Below, piece by piece: positions 25,638 to 33,184 of a stretch of DNA of 64,000 nucleotides (within the stretch, counting starts at the first letter, position 1; each line of letters opens with the position of its first letter). The position numbers and the translations under genes are program-made. Source of the stretch: DATAEE01 sp963725145. GTDB lineage: Bacteria; Acidobacteriota; Vicinamibacteria; Vicinamibacterales; 2-12-FULL-66-21. The stretch is from positions 1,240,001 through 1,304,000 of the forward strand of contig CAVRXL010000013.1 of assembly GCA_963725145.1 (NCBI GenBank). The letters are read 5' to 3'. The notes under the pieces are model-generated. The model was not told the DNA's origin, did no database searches, and saw only the letters and a program-made list of their open reading frames with translations.

Positions 25638-26816
25638 TTAATTCCGTTTCGCGCCAAGCACCGTCAGCAGCTCATCCAGGGGTCGGGTGTTCACCACGCT
25701 TGCCGGCTCGACCCAGCCGCGCCGCGCGGTGCCGACGCCGAAGAGCATGTAGCGACCCATCATCGCCGCCTGGTGGCAGTCGCTGTCGACGGTCAGCCGA
25801 ACCCCCGCCGCGGCCGCCCGCTGCGCCAGCCCGCCGTCGAGGTCGAGATGGGAAGGGGCGCCGTCGACTTCGAGCAGCGTGCCGGTCTCGGACGCGAGCT
25901 CGAAAAGCCGATCGTAGTCGAGCGGATAGCCCTCCCGGCGGCCGACCAGCTGGTTGGACGGGTGTGTCAACACGTTCACGAGAGGATGCGCCGCGGCGGC
26001 GGCGTATCGGGAGAGCAGCGCCTTCGGCGACTGACCGGCTGCGTCGTGCAGGGAAGCGAGCACGATGTCCAGCCGTTCCAACAGTGCGTCTGGCAGGTCG
26101 AGAGACCCGTCGGGCAGGATCTCCGCCTCGACTCCTTTCAGAATTCTGAGGCGTGGATAACGCGTCTGGACTTCGTCTATCTCGTCCATCTGCTGCAGCA
26201 ACGTGGTCTCGGAATGCACACGCGACGCGGCGGCGCCGGGGGAGTGGTCCGTGATCGCGATGTACTCGTACGCGAGGTCGTCGGCAGAACGGACGATCGT
26301 CTCGACATCGTCGCGCCCGTCGCTGTAGCGCGTGTGCAGATGCAGGTCGCCGCGGATGTCGGACCGGGTCACCAGCCGCGGGAGCGTGCCCTGCGCGGCT
26401 CGCTCCAGCTCGTGGCCCCCAGATCGAATTTCGGGAGGCACGCACGGCAGGCCGAGCGCGGCGTAAACCTCGTCCTCGGTCGCGCCGCGAAGGTCGTCGA
26501 TGCTTCCCCCGGCTAGCGCGTCGAGGTGCCTGACGTGAGGGTCGGTCCCCGTGGCCCGTATGAAGGCCGCGCCGAAACGCGACGGGGGATAGGCCTCGAT
26601 GACGACCAGGTGTCGATCGATTATCAGACCGCGCGCGGCGTGGCGCACACCCGCCGGGTCTTCCGTGCGGGCCAGCACGGCGATCCGCGGTATGACCGGG
26701 TCGAAGCGGCGAAGGCCTCCGGCCGGGAAGAAGGCGGTGCCTGGCGGAACCTTGCGCGCGAGCCCGGCGACCGCCCGTTCGAAGATGTCCCAGGCGCGGC
26801 CGAGGGTAATGCTCAA
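25638..26816 (-). CDS. Degenerate PolX paralogue with intact PHP domain
   Basis: This 392-residue protein matches the C-terminal two thirds of PolX but lacks the helix-hairpin-helix region. Its remnant palm reads PAGGLRRFDPVIPRIAVLA, where GSLRRG...GDLDIV is expected, so both catalytic Asp of that motif are gone. The PHP domain is well kept: RGDLHLHTRYSDGRDD (about 155-170), ITDHSPG, GVEAEILPDGSLDLPD and TVDSDCHQ. It probably acts only as a metal-dependent phosphoesterase or exonuclease. A full-length PolX is encoded at 13075-14808. Confidence 0.85.
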   Translation of the reverse strand: MSITLGRAWDIFERAVAGLARKVPPGTAFFPAGGLRRFDPVIPRIAVLARTEDPAGVRHAARGLIIDRHLVVIEAYPPSRFGAAFIRATGTDPHVRHLDALAGGSIDDLRGATEDEVYAALGLPCVPPEIRSGGHELERAAQGTLPRLVTRSDIRGDLHLHTRYSDGRDDVETIVRSADDLAYEYIAITDHSPGAAASRVHSETTLLQQMDEIDEVQTRYPRLRILKGVEAEILPDGSLDLPDALLERLDIVLASLHDAAGQSPKALLSRYAAAAAHPLVNVLTHPSNQLVGRREGYPLDYDRLFELASETGTLLEVDGAPSHLDLDGGLAQRAAAAGVRLTVDSDCHQAAMMGRYMLFGVGTARRGWVEPASVVNTRPLDELLTVLGAKRN

Positions 26817-26850
26817 TGCCGACCGCGGAATGCTGATTGCTGAATGATCG

Positions 26851-27219
26851 TCAGCCCTTCAGCGATCCAGGCGCGGGCGGCGCTGCCTGCGGCGCTTCCT
26901 TCGTGTCGGTCGGGAGCTTGGCCGTGATCCAGTCGTTGATGCCCCCCTTGAGCGCCGACGCCCGGTAGCCGCGGCGGACCAGTTCGGCGACGAGGGGCAC
27001 GCTCACGAGCTCGTCCGGGTCGGAGTCGTACAGCACGATTTCACGGTCGCGGGGCAGCGACGCGGGGTCGAAGCTCTTGGGGTGGAGACGGATGGCGCCC
27101 GGCAGCATCACCGTGCTGTGCTCGTACGGATACTTCAGACGCACGTCGACGATCACCGGCGCCGCGCCGGCATCCAGCCGTTGCTTGAGATCTTCCTTTG
27201 AGATTCGGGGCACCGCCAT
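26851..27219 (-). CDS. Rhodanese-fold protein without the catalytic Cys
   Basis: This 122-residue single rhodanese domain shows VIVDVRLKYPYEHSTVMLPGAIRLH and GYRASALKGGINDWI. The active-site loop, normally starting with Cys (CxxGxxS), reads DSDPDELVS after VLY, so sulfur transfer by the usual mechanism is not expected. Such domains often serve as regulatory or protein-binding modules. A Pro/Ala-rich tail follows. A TACAAT box 8 bases before the ATG suggests a leaderless or near-leaderless mRNA. Confidence 0.82.
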   Translation of the reverse strand: MAVPRISKEDLKQRLDAGAAPVIVDVRLKYPYEHSTVMLPGAIRLHPKSFDPASLPRDREIVLYDSDPDELVSVPLVAELVRRGYRASALKGGINDWITAKLPTDTKEAPQAAPPAPGSLKG

Positions 27220-27227
27220 GGGCCGGT

Positions 27228-27233
27228 ATTGTA
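27228..27233 (-). promoter_or_regulatory. -10 box TACAAT, short-leader promoter of the rhodanese-fold gene
   Basis: On the minus strand TACAAT (27233-27228) is followed by 8 bases and then ATG. The context (TACAATACCGGCC) is the same as upstream of the RodZ-like gene at 11072. Confidence 0.5.
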
Positions 27234-27258
27234 GCCCGATGGCGGACGGCGGGCGTGC

Positions 27259-27441
27259 TTAGCGCGCTGCCGGCTGGTGGACGTGGGCGTGCGCGTGGGC
27301 GTGGGCTTCGGCCGAACCCTGTCGAACGTCCCAGCCCTGCGACCGTCGGCCGCAAACCGAGCAGCGGAGGTAGATGACCCCTTGCTCACAGCAGACGCCG
27401 TAGTCGTGACCCGTGAGGTAGCAGCTAATCCAGAACCACAT
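27259..27441 (-). CDS. Small Cys-rich, His-tailed putative metal-binding protein
   Basis: ATG 27441 gives 60 residues. The core MWFWISCYLTGHDYGVCCEQ is followed by a CxxC pair (LRCSVCGRRS), which with the earlier Cys could bind zinc. The tail alternates Ala and His (AHAHAHAHVH), a likely extra metal site. AAGGA precedes the ATG at suitable distance. I recognise this as a recurring small-protein type in related genomes but know no function. It is encoded upstream of the rhodanese-fold gene on the same strand. Confidence 0.65.
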   Translation of the reverse strand: MWFWISCYLTGHDYGVCCEQGVIYLRCSVCGRRSQGWDVRQGSAEAHAHAHAHVHQPAAR

Positions 27442-27632
27442 GTCCTTGTTCCTTGATGTCTCGCCGCGGCTCATGGCAAGGGCAGTGCCAGCGACCTTTC
27501 GGGTGGGCCGCAGCGTAAAGAGACGCGCGAAGGTGCGATATTCCGTGAGAAGCTCGAGTGGTCGAGCTCAGGAGGTTGGATTAGGGCGGGCAGAAAAAAG
27601 ACAGTCCGCTTACGGATTTGTCCGCGAAGTAC

Positions 27633-27872
27633 CTAATTTATCGAACAGGAGCCGGGCCCGCGCGGGTCGCCGCAGGCGCCGCAGGCGCCCGACGGCGAGA
27701 AGGACGAATCCATGGTCGAGCTGGCTGATCCCTTCCCGTTCACCGCGAAGACCGATAGCTGCTTGTCGAGCGCCTGACTCGAGCAGGCGGGACAGGCGGG
27801 CTTGCGCGCTCCCTGGACCAGGGTTTCGAATGAGTGCCGGCAGTCCCGGCAGACGTACTCGAAAATCGGCAT
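27633..27872 (-). CDS. FmdB-family zinc-ribbon protein
   Basis: This 79-residue protein begins MPIFEYVCRDCRHSFETLV and continues with PACPACSSQ, giving the two CxxC knuckles of the FmdB/CxxC_CxxC_SSSS family. The C-terminus is Ser/Gly/Cys-rich (GACGACGDPRGPGSC) and may bind a second metal. FmdB was named as a putative regulator in methylotrophs; in most bacteria its role is unknown. The ATG lies 6 bases after a TACACT box. Confidence 0.88.
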   Translation of the reverse strand: MPIFEYVCRDCRHSFETLVQGARKPACPACSSQALDKQLSVFAVNGKGSASSTMDSSFSPSGACGACGDPRGPGSCSIN

Positions 27873-27878
27873 ATGGGC

Positions 27879-27884
27879 AGTGTA
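27879..27884 (-). promoter_or_regulatory. -10 box TACACT, leaderless-type promoter of the FmdB-family gene
   Basis: TACACT on the minus strand (27884-27879) ends 6 bases before the ATG at 27872, so the RNA would start at or next to the start codon. Confidence 0.45.
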
Positions 27885-27891
27885 GCATCTC

Positions 27892-27927
27892 GGGCTTGGG
27901 GCTTAGGGCATGGGGCTTGGGGTAAGG
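27892..27927 (+). repeat. Heptanucleotide array, GGGCTTG-type
   Basis: Five consecutive 7-base units are visible: GGGCTTG, GGGCTTA, GGGCATG, GGGCTTG and GGGTAAG. The array lies between the divergent FmdB-family gene and the gene at 27941. Confidence 0.8.
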
Positions 27928-27940
27928 CTGGGAGCGGTCG

Positions 27941-28216
27941 ATGAACACGAATGATCTTTCGGCCTTGAAGGCGGCCTTCAGCGGGCTGAGTACCTCCTTC
28001 CAGCGCCTCGACGGCTTCAGCGAACCCGTCAAGCGCCTGGAGTCAGGCTTCAACGGCGTCGATCCCCAGGAGCTGCTGAAGGCGGCGGCCGGACACGCGA
28101 TCGCCGCCGCGGCGCTCGCCGGTTTCGTGCGGCGCCTCGTCGCGGGCGAGACGGGCAAGGTCGTCGATGCCTCGTCGTCGATCGGGCCGGACAAGGAGAG
28201 CGAGGAGCAGAGATAA
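27941..28216 (+). CDS. Small hypothetical protein
   Basis: The ATG at 27941 gives 91 residues: an amphipathic N-terminal half (LSALKAAFSGLSTSFQRLDGF), an Ala-rich helix (AAAGHAIAAAALAGFVRRLVAG) and an acidic C-terminus. There is no signal peptide; the Ala-rich helix might associate with a membrane or form a coiled coil. GGGAGCGGTCG upstream offers a weak ribosome-binding site. It converges with the response-regulator gene 8 bases later. Function unknown; codon usage resembles that of its neighbours. Confidence 0.5.
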   Translation: MNTNDLSALKAAFSGLSTSFQRLDGFSEPVKRLESGFNGVDPQELLKAAAGHAIAAAALAGFVRRLVAGETGKVVDASSSIGPDKESEEQR

Positions 28217-28224
28217 GGCCGTCG

Positions 28225-28983
28225 TCACGCCCGACGTTGTCGGGTCACGACGTAGAGCGCTTCAGCTGTGCGCAGGAGAAACCCCGCCCGGACCAGCGTC
28301 TCGAGCACCATGCGCACCGACCCGGCATCGGCATCCACGAGCCGAGCGAGCTCCTCGACTGAGCCCTCGAGATCGGGATTCTCCTGAAACTCTCCGCGCA
28401 CTCGTACGAGCGCAATCGACAGAAGGCGGTCGGCGGTTGTCGGCTCGGCCCGCAGCGTCAGGAGCTGAAGGAGGCGGGCCGTTCTGTCGTGTATGGCGTC
28501 AGACTTACTGCGCAGCGCCGCGCTCTTGTCGTGAAGAGACTGAGCCCGTTCGCGCACTGACAGACCGTGCGCGCGGGATTCGCGACAGGCCACCAGCACG
28601 CGGACGACCTCCTCGCGAACACGTTCCGGTAAGCAGGGTTTGACGAGGACGGCGGTGCAGCCCGCGTCCCGGGCCACCCGGGCGGTCTCGTCGTCGGCGT
28701 GGCCGGTGATACCGACGATCGGAAGGCTGCTGGTGAACGCGTCGCCCTGCAAAGTGCGACAGAGCGTCACGCCGTCACCGTTTGGCAAGGAGAGCTCGGT
28801 CACCACGACGCCGGGAGGCGCAAGGGCGATGAGCCGAAGGGCTCGCTGAGCATTCTCCGCGGCCTGGACGCGAAATCCGAAATGGTTGAGATCGTAGTGG
28901 CAGGCGGCGCGAGAATCCGTATCAGGCCCGACGAGCAGGATGATTGGCGCATCGAGCGGCGTCGGCGTGGCGAAGTCCATCAT
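28225..28983 (-). CDS. Atypical response regulator: receiver domain, coiled coil, winged-helix-like C-terminus
   Basis: This 252-residue protein has a receiver domain (about 12-135). The phospho-acceptor position is Glu (VVTELSLPNGDG, E63) instead of Asp. The switch Thr (GITGHAD, T93) and Lys (VLVKP, K115) are kept. A charged helical linker (about 138-175) leads to a C-terminal winged-helix-like segment (VEELARLVDADAGSVRMVLETLVRAGFLLR). Glu at this site can mimic the phosphorylated state, so it may be constitutively active or respond to another signal. No histidine kinase is nearby. Confidence 0.82.
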   Translation of the reverse strand: MMDFATPTPLDAPIILLVGPDTDSRAACHYDLNHFGFRVQAAENAQRALRLIALAPPGVVVTELSLPNGDGVTLCRTLQGDAFTSSLPIVGITGHADDETARVARDAGCTAVLVKPCLPERVREEVVRVLVACRESRAHGLSVRERAQSLHDKSAALRSKSDAIHDRTARLLQLLTLRAEPTTADRLLSIALVRVRGEFQENPDLEGSVEELARLVDADAGSVRMVLETLVRAGFLLRTAEALYVVTRQRRA

Positions 28984-29049
28984 TTGTCGAAGCTGAAGAC
29001 CGCGAAGGCTAGCACGAAGCGAGTCGGGTGGGAAGAACCGAATCGAAAG

Positions 29050-29125
29050 TGGTGGACGGCAGGAGGCTCGAACTCCCGACCTCTGCGTTGCGAACGCAGC
29101 GCTCTCCCAACTGAGCTAGCCGCCC
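29050..29125 (-). tRNA. tRNA-Ala (anticodon CGC), CCA encoded
   Basis: The minus strand folds into a 76-base cloverleaf. The acceptor arm is GGGCGGC paired with GCCGTCC and includes the G3-U70 pair that is the alanine identity element. The D-arm has GCTCAGTTGGGAGAGC, the anticodon arm is CTGCG-TTCGCAA-CGCAG with anticodon CGC, and the T-arm contains GTTCGAGCC. Discriminator A and CCA are encoded (29053-29050). It reads GCG codons, which are frequent in a GC-rich genome. Confidence 0.97.
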
Positions 29126-29228
29126 ACGTGACGACGGGTCTGAGGTCAACGAATCTTCGAACACGAATCTTCGGCGACGGCGAAGTTCCAATCCTACCAC
29201 GCGTTACAGACGGGCATCAACCGCGCGG

Positions 29229-29234
29229 TATACT
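29229..29234 (+). promoter_or_regulatory. -10 box TATACT, short-leader promoter of pfkA
   Basis: TATACT ends 15 bases before the ATG at 29250, giving a predicted leader of about 8 bases. No strong -35 is seen. Confidence 0.5.
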
Positions 29235-29249
29235 GCCGCCCTGCAAACG

Positions 29250-30329
29250 ATGGGCAAACGTATCGGCGTCCTCACCGGTGGCGGCGATGCTCCGGGCTTG
29301 AACGCCGTGATCCGCGCCGTGGTGAAGGCCGCGGCCAATTCCAACGCCCAGGTCATCGGCCTCGAGGACAGCTTCGACGGCCTGATCGAGCCGGGCCGCG
29401 CGCGCCCGCTCGCGCCGCGCGACGTCACGGGCATCCTCCGCGTCGGCGGCACGATCCTCGGCACGACGAACCGTGGCAATCCGTTCGCGTATCCGGTTGA
29501 AACTCGATTGGATGGGGCCGTCGACTATTCCGACCGCTGCCTCGAGATGTATCGCGATCTCCAGCTCGACGCGGTGATCGTCATCGGCGGCGACGGGACG
29601 CTGGCGATCGCCCACGAATTCCAGAAGCGAGGGATGTCCATCGTCGGCGTGCCCAAGACGATCGACAACGACATCGTCTTGACCAATAGCAGCTTCGGGT
29701 TCGACTCCGCTGTGAGCTTTGCGACCGACGCGATCGATCGGCTGCACACGACCGCCGAGGCCCACCATCGCGTCATGGTGGTTGAGGTCATGGGCCGGTA
29801 TGCGGGATGGATCGCGATTAATGCCGGGATCGCCGGCGGCGCCGACGTGATTCTGATCCCGGAGATTCCGTACGACATCGGGAAGGTCGCCGCCCGAATC
29901 ACCGAGCGGGATCGCTGGGGCGCGAAGTTCAGCATCGTCGTCGCCGCGGAAGGGGCGAAGCCGATCGACGGTGAGGTCTCCGTCCTGACGTCGGCGTCGA
30001 TCGGTCGCGTCGAGCGCCTCGGCGGGATTGGCGCGCGTATCGCGGAACGTCTCGAGCGTGACACGGGGAAAGAAGCGCGATGCGTCGTGCTTGGCCATCT
30101 CCAGCGTGGCGGGGCACCCACGAGCTTCGACCGGATACTGGCGACTCGACTGGGACGGAAGGCCGTCGAGCTGGTCATGCAGGGACGCTTCGGCTGCATG
30201 GTCGCGAACCATCCGCCGGATATCGGCGCCGTCCCGCTCGAAGACATCGTCGGCAGGACGAAGCAGGTGCCGCTCGATTCCGATCTGATCGGCACCGCGC
30301 GCGCGGTCGGGATTGCTTTGGGAGATTAG
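29250..30329 (+). CDS. pfkA: 6-phosphofructokinase, group III type
   Basis: This 359-residue protein has the PFK core: TGGGDAPGLNAVIRAVV, GGDGTLAIAHEF, PKTIDNDI and GRYAGWIA, with the phosphate-binding GHLQRGG. Two positions decide the phosphoryl donor. Gly after GGD (G116) indicates ATP, while Lys in PKTIDND (K136) is typical of PPi enzymes. The mix marks group III PFKs, which are usually ATP-dependent and lack classical allostery when the Gly is present. It makes fructose-1,6-bisphosphate in glycolysis. It converges with the asparaginase gene. Confidence 0.92.
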   Translation: MGKRIGVLTGGGDAPGLNAVIRAVVKAAANSNAQVIGLEDSFDGLIEPGRARPLAPRDVTGILRVGGTILGTTNRGNPFAYPVETRLDGAVDYSDRCLEMYRDLQLDAVIVIGGDGTLAIAHEFQKRGMSIVGVPKTIDNDIVLTNSSFGFDSAVSFATDAIDRLHTTAEAHHRVMVVEVMGRYAGWIAINAGIAGGADVILIPEIPYDIGKVAARITERDRWGAKFSIVVAAEGAKPIDGEVSVLTSASIGRVERLGGIGARIAERLERDTGKEARCVVLGHLQRGGAPTSFDRILATRLGRKAVELVMQGRFGCMVANHPPDIGAVPLEDIVGRTKQVPLDSDLIGTARAVGIALGD

Positions 30330-30349
30330 GCGGGCCTAAGAGGCCCGCC
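30329..30349. repeat. Hairpin with TAAGA loop between convergent pfkA and asparaginase genes
   Basis: GGCGGGCC (30329-30336), loop TAAGA, GGCCCGCC (30342-30349), followed by CCTCCA. It is a half-unit of the composite repeats at 31363 and 60088 and could act as a two-way transcription barrier. Confidence 0.75.
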
Positions 30350-31352
30350 CTCCAGGGCCCGTCGCTTCGGCGACGACGCGCTCGACCGGAATCGCGTCGC
30401 CCGCGCCGAGCGCCACCATCAGAAGCACTCGGGCTTTCAGAGCGGAGAGCTGACCCGCCATCATCGCGCCCAGCGAGATGAGATCGCGCCCGCCGCCCTC
30501 GTATCCATACCGCGGGCTGACGCCGCCCGCGACCGCCCGCGTCGCGACGAGAACCGGAACGCCTGCCTCCAGGGCGGCGCGGATGCCTGCACGAAGGCCG
30601 GGCGGCACGTTGCCGTTCCCGAACGCCTCGATGGTCAGGCCGCGCGCGCCGCTCGTCAGCGCGCAGCGCACGAAGCGATCGTCGGCGCCCGCGGCGGCCG
30701 ACACCAGATCGACGCGCGCGTCGATGCGCGGCACGCGCAGACCTGGTTCCGTTCCGGCAGCCTGCCATGACGGCCGGGCCGTCCCGGACCGGAGAAAACG
30801 CACCTGGCCGCTTTCGACGATGCCGACGGGGCCCGTGCCGGGAGCACCGAACGCGGCCGGCTTCGCGCTGTGCAGCTTGCGCGCTTCAGCGGCGGACAGG
30901 ATCGTTCCGCCCATCACGATGAGCGCCCCCCGGCCTCTGGCGCCCGGCGACGCCGCTACTCGGAGCGCGGCGCGGAGGTTGGGCGGACCATCCCAGTCGG
31001 GGTCCGACGAGGGATGCATCGCACCGAGTAGGACCACGGACTTGTCCGAAGTCAGCACGAGGTGCAGGAAGAACGCCGTCTCTTCGAGCGTATCGGTTCC
31101 GTGGGTCACGACCAGGCCGTCGACGTCCGGCCGTTCGAGCCATGCGGCCGCGCGCCGCGCGAGGCGCCACATCTGCTCCGGCGTCACGTGCGGTCCCGGG
31201 AGCCGCGAGAAATCCTCGCACTCGACGTCGGCGATCCCTCCGAGCTCGGGGACGCGCGCGACGATCTCCCGCCAGCCGAGCGCAGGCACGACGGCGCCCG
31301 ACTCATCGACCGTCATGGAGATCGTGCCGCCCGTGAAGAGGATGCCAATCAT
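30336..31352 (-). CDS. Type II-like L-asparaginase
   Basis: This 338-residue protein has the two asparaginase threonine motifs: ILFTGGTISM at the N-terminus and VVTHGTDTLEETAFFL near residue 85. GAMHPSSDPDWDGPPNL follows, a variant of GAMRP...ADGP-NL. It hydrolyses asparagine to aspartate and ammonia. No signal peptide is seen, so it is probably cytoplasmic. I chose ATG 31352 because the catalytic motif starts directly after it; the frame further upstream runs through a palindromic repeat. Glutaminase or related activity cannot be excluded. Confidence 0.88.
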   Translation of the reverse strand: MIGILFTGGTISMTVDESGAVVPALGWREIVARVPELGGIADVECEDFSRLPGPHVTPEQMWRLARRAAAWLERPDVDGLVVTHGTDTLEETAFFLHLVLTSDKSVVLLGAMHPSSDPDWDGPPNLRAALRVAASPGARGRGALIVMGGTILSAAEARKLHSAKPAAFGAPGTGPVGIVESGQVRFLRSGTARPSWQAAGTEPGLRVPRIDARVDLVSAAAGADDRFVRCALTSGARGLTIEAFGNGNVPPGLRAGIRAALEAGVPVLVATRAVAGGVSPRYGYEGGGRDLISLGAMMAGQLSALKARVLLMVALGAGDAIPVERVVAEATGPGGRAS

Positions 31353-31362
31353 GAAGCGGTTC

Positions 31363-31421
31363 GGCCGGCCTGAGAGGCCGGCCCTCCAAGTATCTGGAGG
31401 GGCCGGGCTCTTAGCCCGGCC
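31363..31421. repeat. Composite palindromic element (three nested hairpins) between threonine synthase and asparaginase
   Basis: Hairpin A is GGCCGGCC-TGAGA-GGCCGGCC (31363-31383). A central stem pairs CCCTCCA (31382-31388) with TGGAGGG (31395-31401). Hairpin B is GGCCGGGC-TCTTA-GCCCGGCC (31401-31421). The same A - CCTCC - spacer - GGAGG - B order recurs at 60088-60152. Confidence 0.82.
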
Positions 31422-32599
31422 CAAGAACTTCGAGATACTTCAAAGCCCCGCCGGTGTTGAAGAGGACGATCGTGTCGGATCGGCTGACGTCGTCCGCGGC
31501 GCAGAAGGACCTTGAGCGCCTGCAGAGCCGCGCCACCCTCGGGAGCGGCGCTTATTCCTTCGTCCGCGCCCATCTCTCGCATCGAAGCGATCATCTCGGC
31601 ATCGGTTACGGCGATCGCCGTCCCGCCGCTCTCGCGGAGCGCGCGCAGCACGAGAAAGTCTCCGACGGCGCGCGGCACGCGCAGCCCGTCCGCAACCGTG
31701 CGCGCGTTCTCCCACGGTTCGGCCTTTTCGGTCCCTCGCTCGAAGGCGCGGACGATCGGCGCGCAGCCGTCCGCCTGGACGGTGACCATCTTCGGGCGGT
31801 GGCCGGGCGCGAGCCACCCGAGCCGCTCCAGCTCCTCGAACGCCTTCCACATCCCGACGATGCCCGTGCCCCCACCCGTCGGATAGATGATCCAGTCGGG
31901 CAGGCGCCAGCCGAGCTGCTCGGCGACCTCGTAGCCCATCGTCTTCTTTCCCTCGACGCGGTACGGCTCCTTGAGCGTCGACGTGTCGTACCAGCCGAGC
32001 GGCGCGCCGCGCTCGGCCGCCACGCGGCCGGCGTCGGTGATGAGCCCGTCGACGAGCGTCACCTCGGCGCCATAGAGCTCGCACTCGCGGATGAACGGCG
32101 GCTTGACGTCCTTCGGCATGAACACCTGGGCGGCGATGCCGGCTCGCGCCGCGTACGCCGCGAGGGCGTTGGCGGCGTTGCCCGCTGACGGGATCGACAG
32201 CGTCTTCGCGCCGAGGTACAGCGCTCGCGTGACCGCCGCCGAGAGCCCGCGCGCCTTGAACGAGTTCGTCGGGTTCAGGGACTCGTCCTTCACGTACAGG
32301 CCGTCGAGCCCCAATCGACCGCCCAACCGCCGGGCGTGCAGCAACGGCGTCCACCCTTCGCCCAGAGTCACCGGCGTCTCTCCGGCATCGACGAAGAGCG
32401 GCATCAGCTCCCGGTACCGCCACATGGTCGGCTCGCGATCGGCGAGCGAGTCGCGGCGCCAGGCCGCGGCGGCCGCATCGAGGTCGTAACGGGCGAGCAG
32501 GGGAGCGCCGCACGAGCAGAGGTGATGAGGCGAGCGCGGATCGCGCGGGGCAGCGCCGCACGGCGCGCTGCATTCCAGGTGTGTGAAGAAGCTGCCCAT
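31411..32599 (-). CDS. thrC: Threonine synthase with apparent frameshift near its 3' end
   Basis: This PLP enzyme has an N-terminal Cys-rich segment (HLECSAPCG, HLCSCGAPLLARYDL), the PLP lysine in NPTNSFKARG and a glycine-rich loop (YPTGGGTGIVGMW). It converts O-phosphohomoserine to threonine. The frame is normal up to EGGAALQALKVLLRRG, then becomes nonsense. From about 31489-31503 the next frame reads DDVSRSDTIVLFNTGG and ALKYLEVLGPG, the standard C-terminus, ending at TAA 31413-31411. One extra base, or two missing, explains it: a sequencing error or a real mutation. Without correction the frame runs to 31349. The coordinates given assume the corrected C-terminus. Confidence 0.85.
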
Positions 32600-32613
32600 T
32601 GCCGATTGCTGGG

Positions 32614-33183
32614 CTACTTTCCTAGTAACTCCTGATCTTTCTTCTTCTGCAGATCGTCGATCATGTGCACGTGCTGGTCCGTGATCCGCTGCACTTCATC
32701 TAAACCCCGACGCTCGTCGTCCTCGGAAATCTTGTGATCCTTGAGGAGCTTCTTCAGGCGCTCGTTCGAGTCCCGCCGGACCTGGCGCACGCTGTTCCGC
32801 CCGTCCTCGGCGTACTTGTGCACGAGCTTGGAGAGTTCCTTGCGCCGCTCATCCGTCAGCGGCGGAATCGGGATCCGGACCACCTTGCCGTCGTTGGCGG
32901 GATTCAGCCCGAGGTTCGCGTTGCGGATCGCCTTCTCGACCTCCTTCATCAGCGATGGATCGAACGGCTGCGCCACGATCAACGTCGGTTCAGGGACCGA
33001 GAGCGAAGCCACCTGGTTGAGCGGCATCGGCGAGCCGTAGGCTTCGACGTGCACGGAGTCCAGGATCGTGACCGACGCCCGACCCGTGCGTACGCCCGCC
33101 AGCTCCTTGCGAACGTGGTCGATCCCCGCGTCCATCCGTTTCTTCACTTCAGCGAACAAGCCCTTGAGATCGTTCACATCCAT
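32614..33183 (-). CDS. frr: Ribosome recycling factor
   Basis: This 189-residue protein shows the RRF features: RTGRASVTILDSVHVEAYGSPMPLNQVA and the C-terminal long helices (KLVHKYAEDGRNSVRQVRRD). With EF-G it splits the post-termination ribosome. It begins 1 base after the pyrH stop, the usual pyrH-frr pairing, and is the last translation gene of the minus-strand cluster starting at rplM. Confidence 0.96.
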   Translation of the reverse strand: MDVNDLKGLFAEVKKRMDAGIDHVRKELAGVRTGRASVTILDSVHVEAYGSPMPLNQVASLSVPEPTLIVAQPFDPSLMKEVEKAIRNANLGLNPANDGKVVRIPIPPLTDERRKELSKLVHKYAEDGRNSVRQVRRDSNERLKKLLKDHKISEDDERRGLDEVQRITDQHVHMIDDLQKKKDQELLGK

Positions 33184-33184
33184 A

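Noticed and set aside
27442..27632. Small RNA or SRP RNA between the small Cys-rich gene and the FmdB-like gene
   Set aside because: I looked for the conserved SRP tetraloop and tmRNA landmarks and found none; nothing else supports an RNA gene here.
29009..29200. A minus-strand open frame of about 63 codons coding RLAQLGERCVRNAEVGSSSLL
   Set aside because: It is the tRNA-Ala gene read as protein, a classic spurious call.
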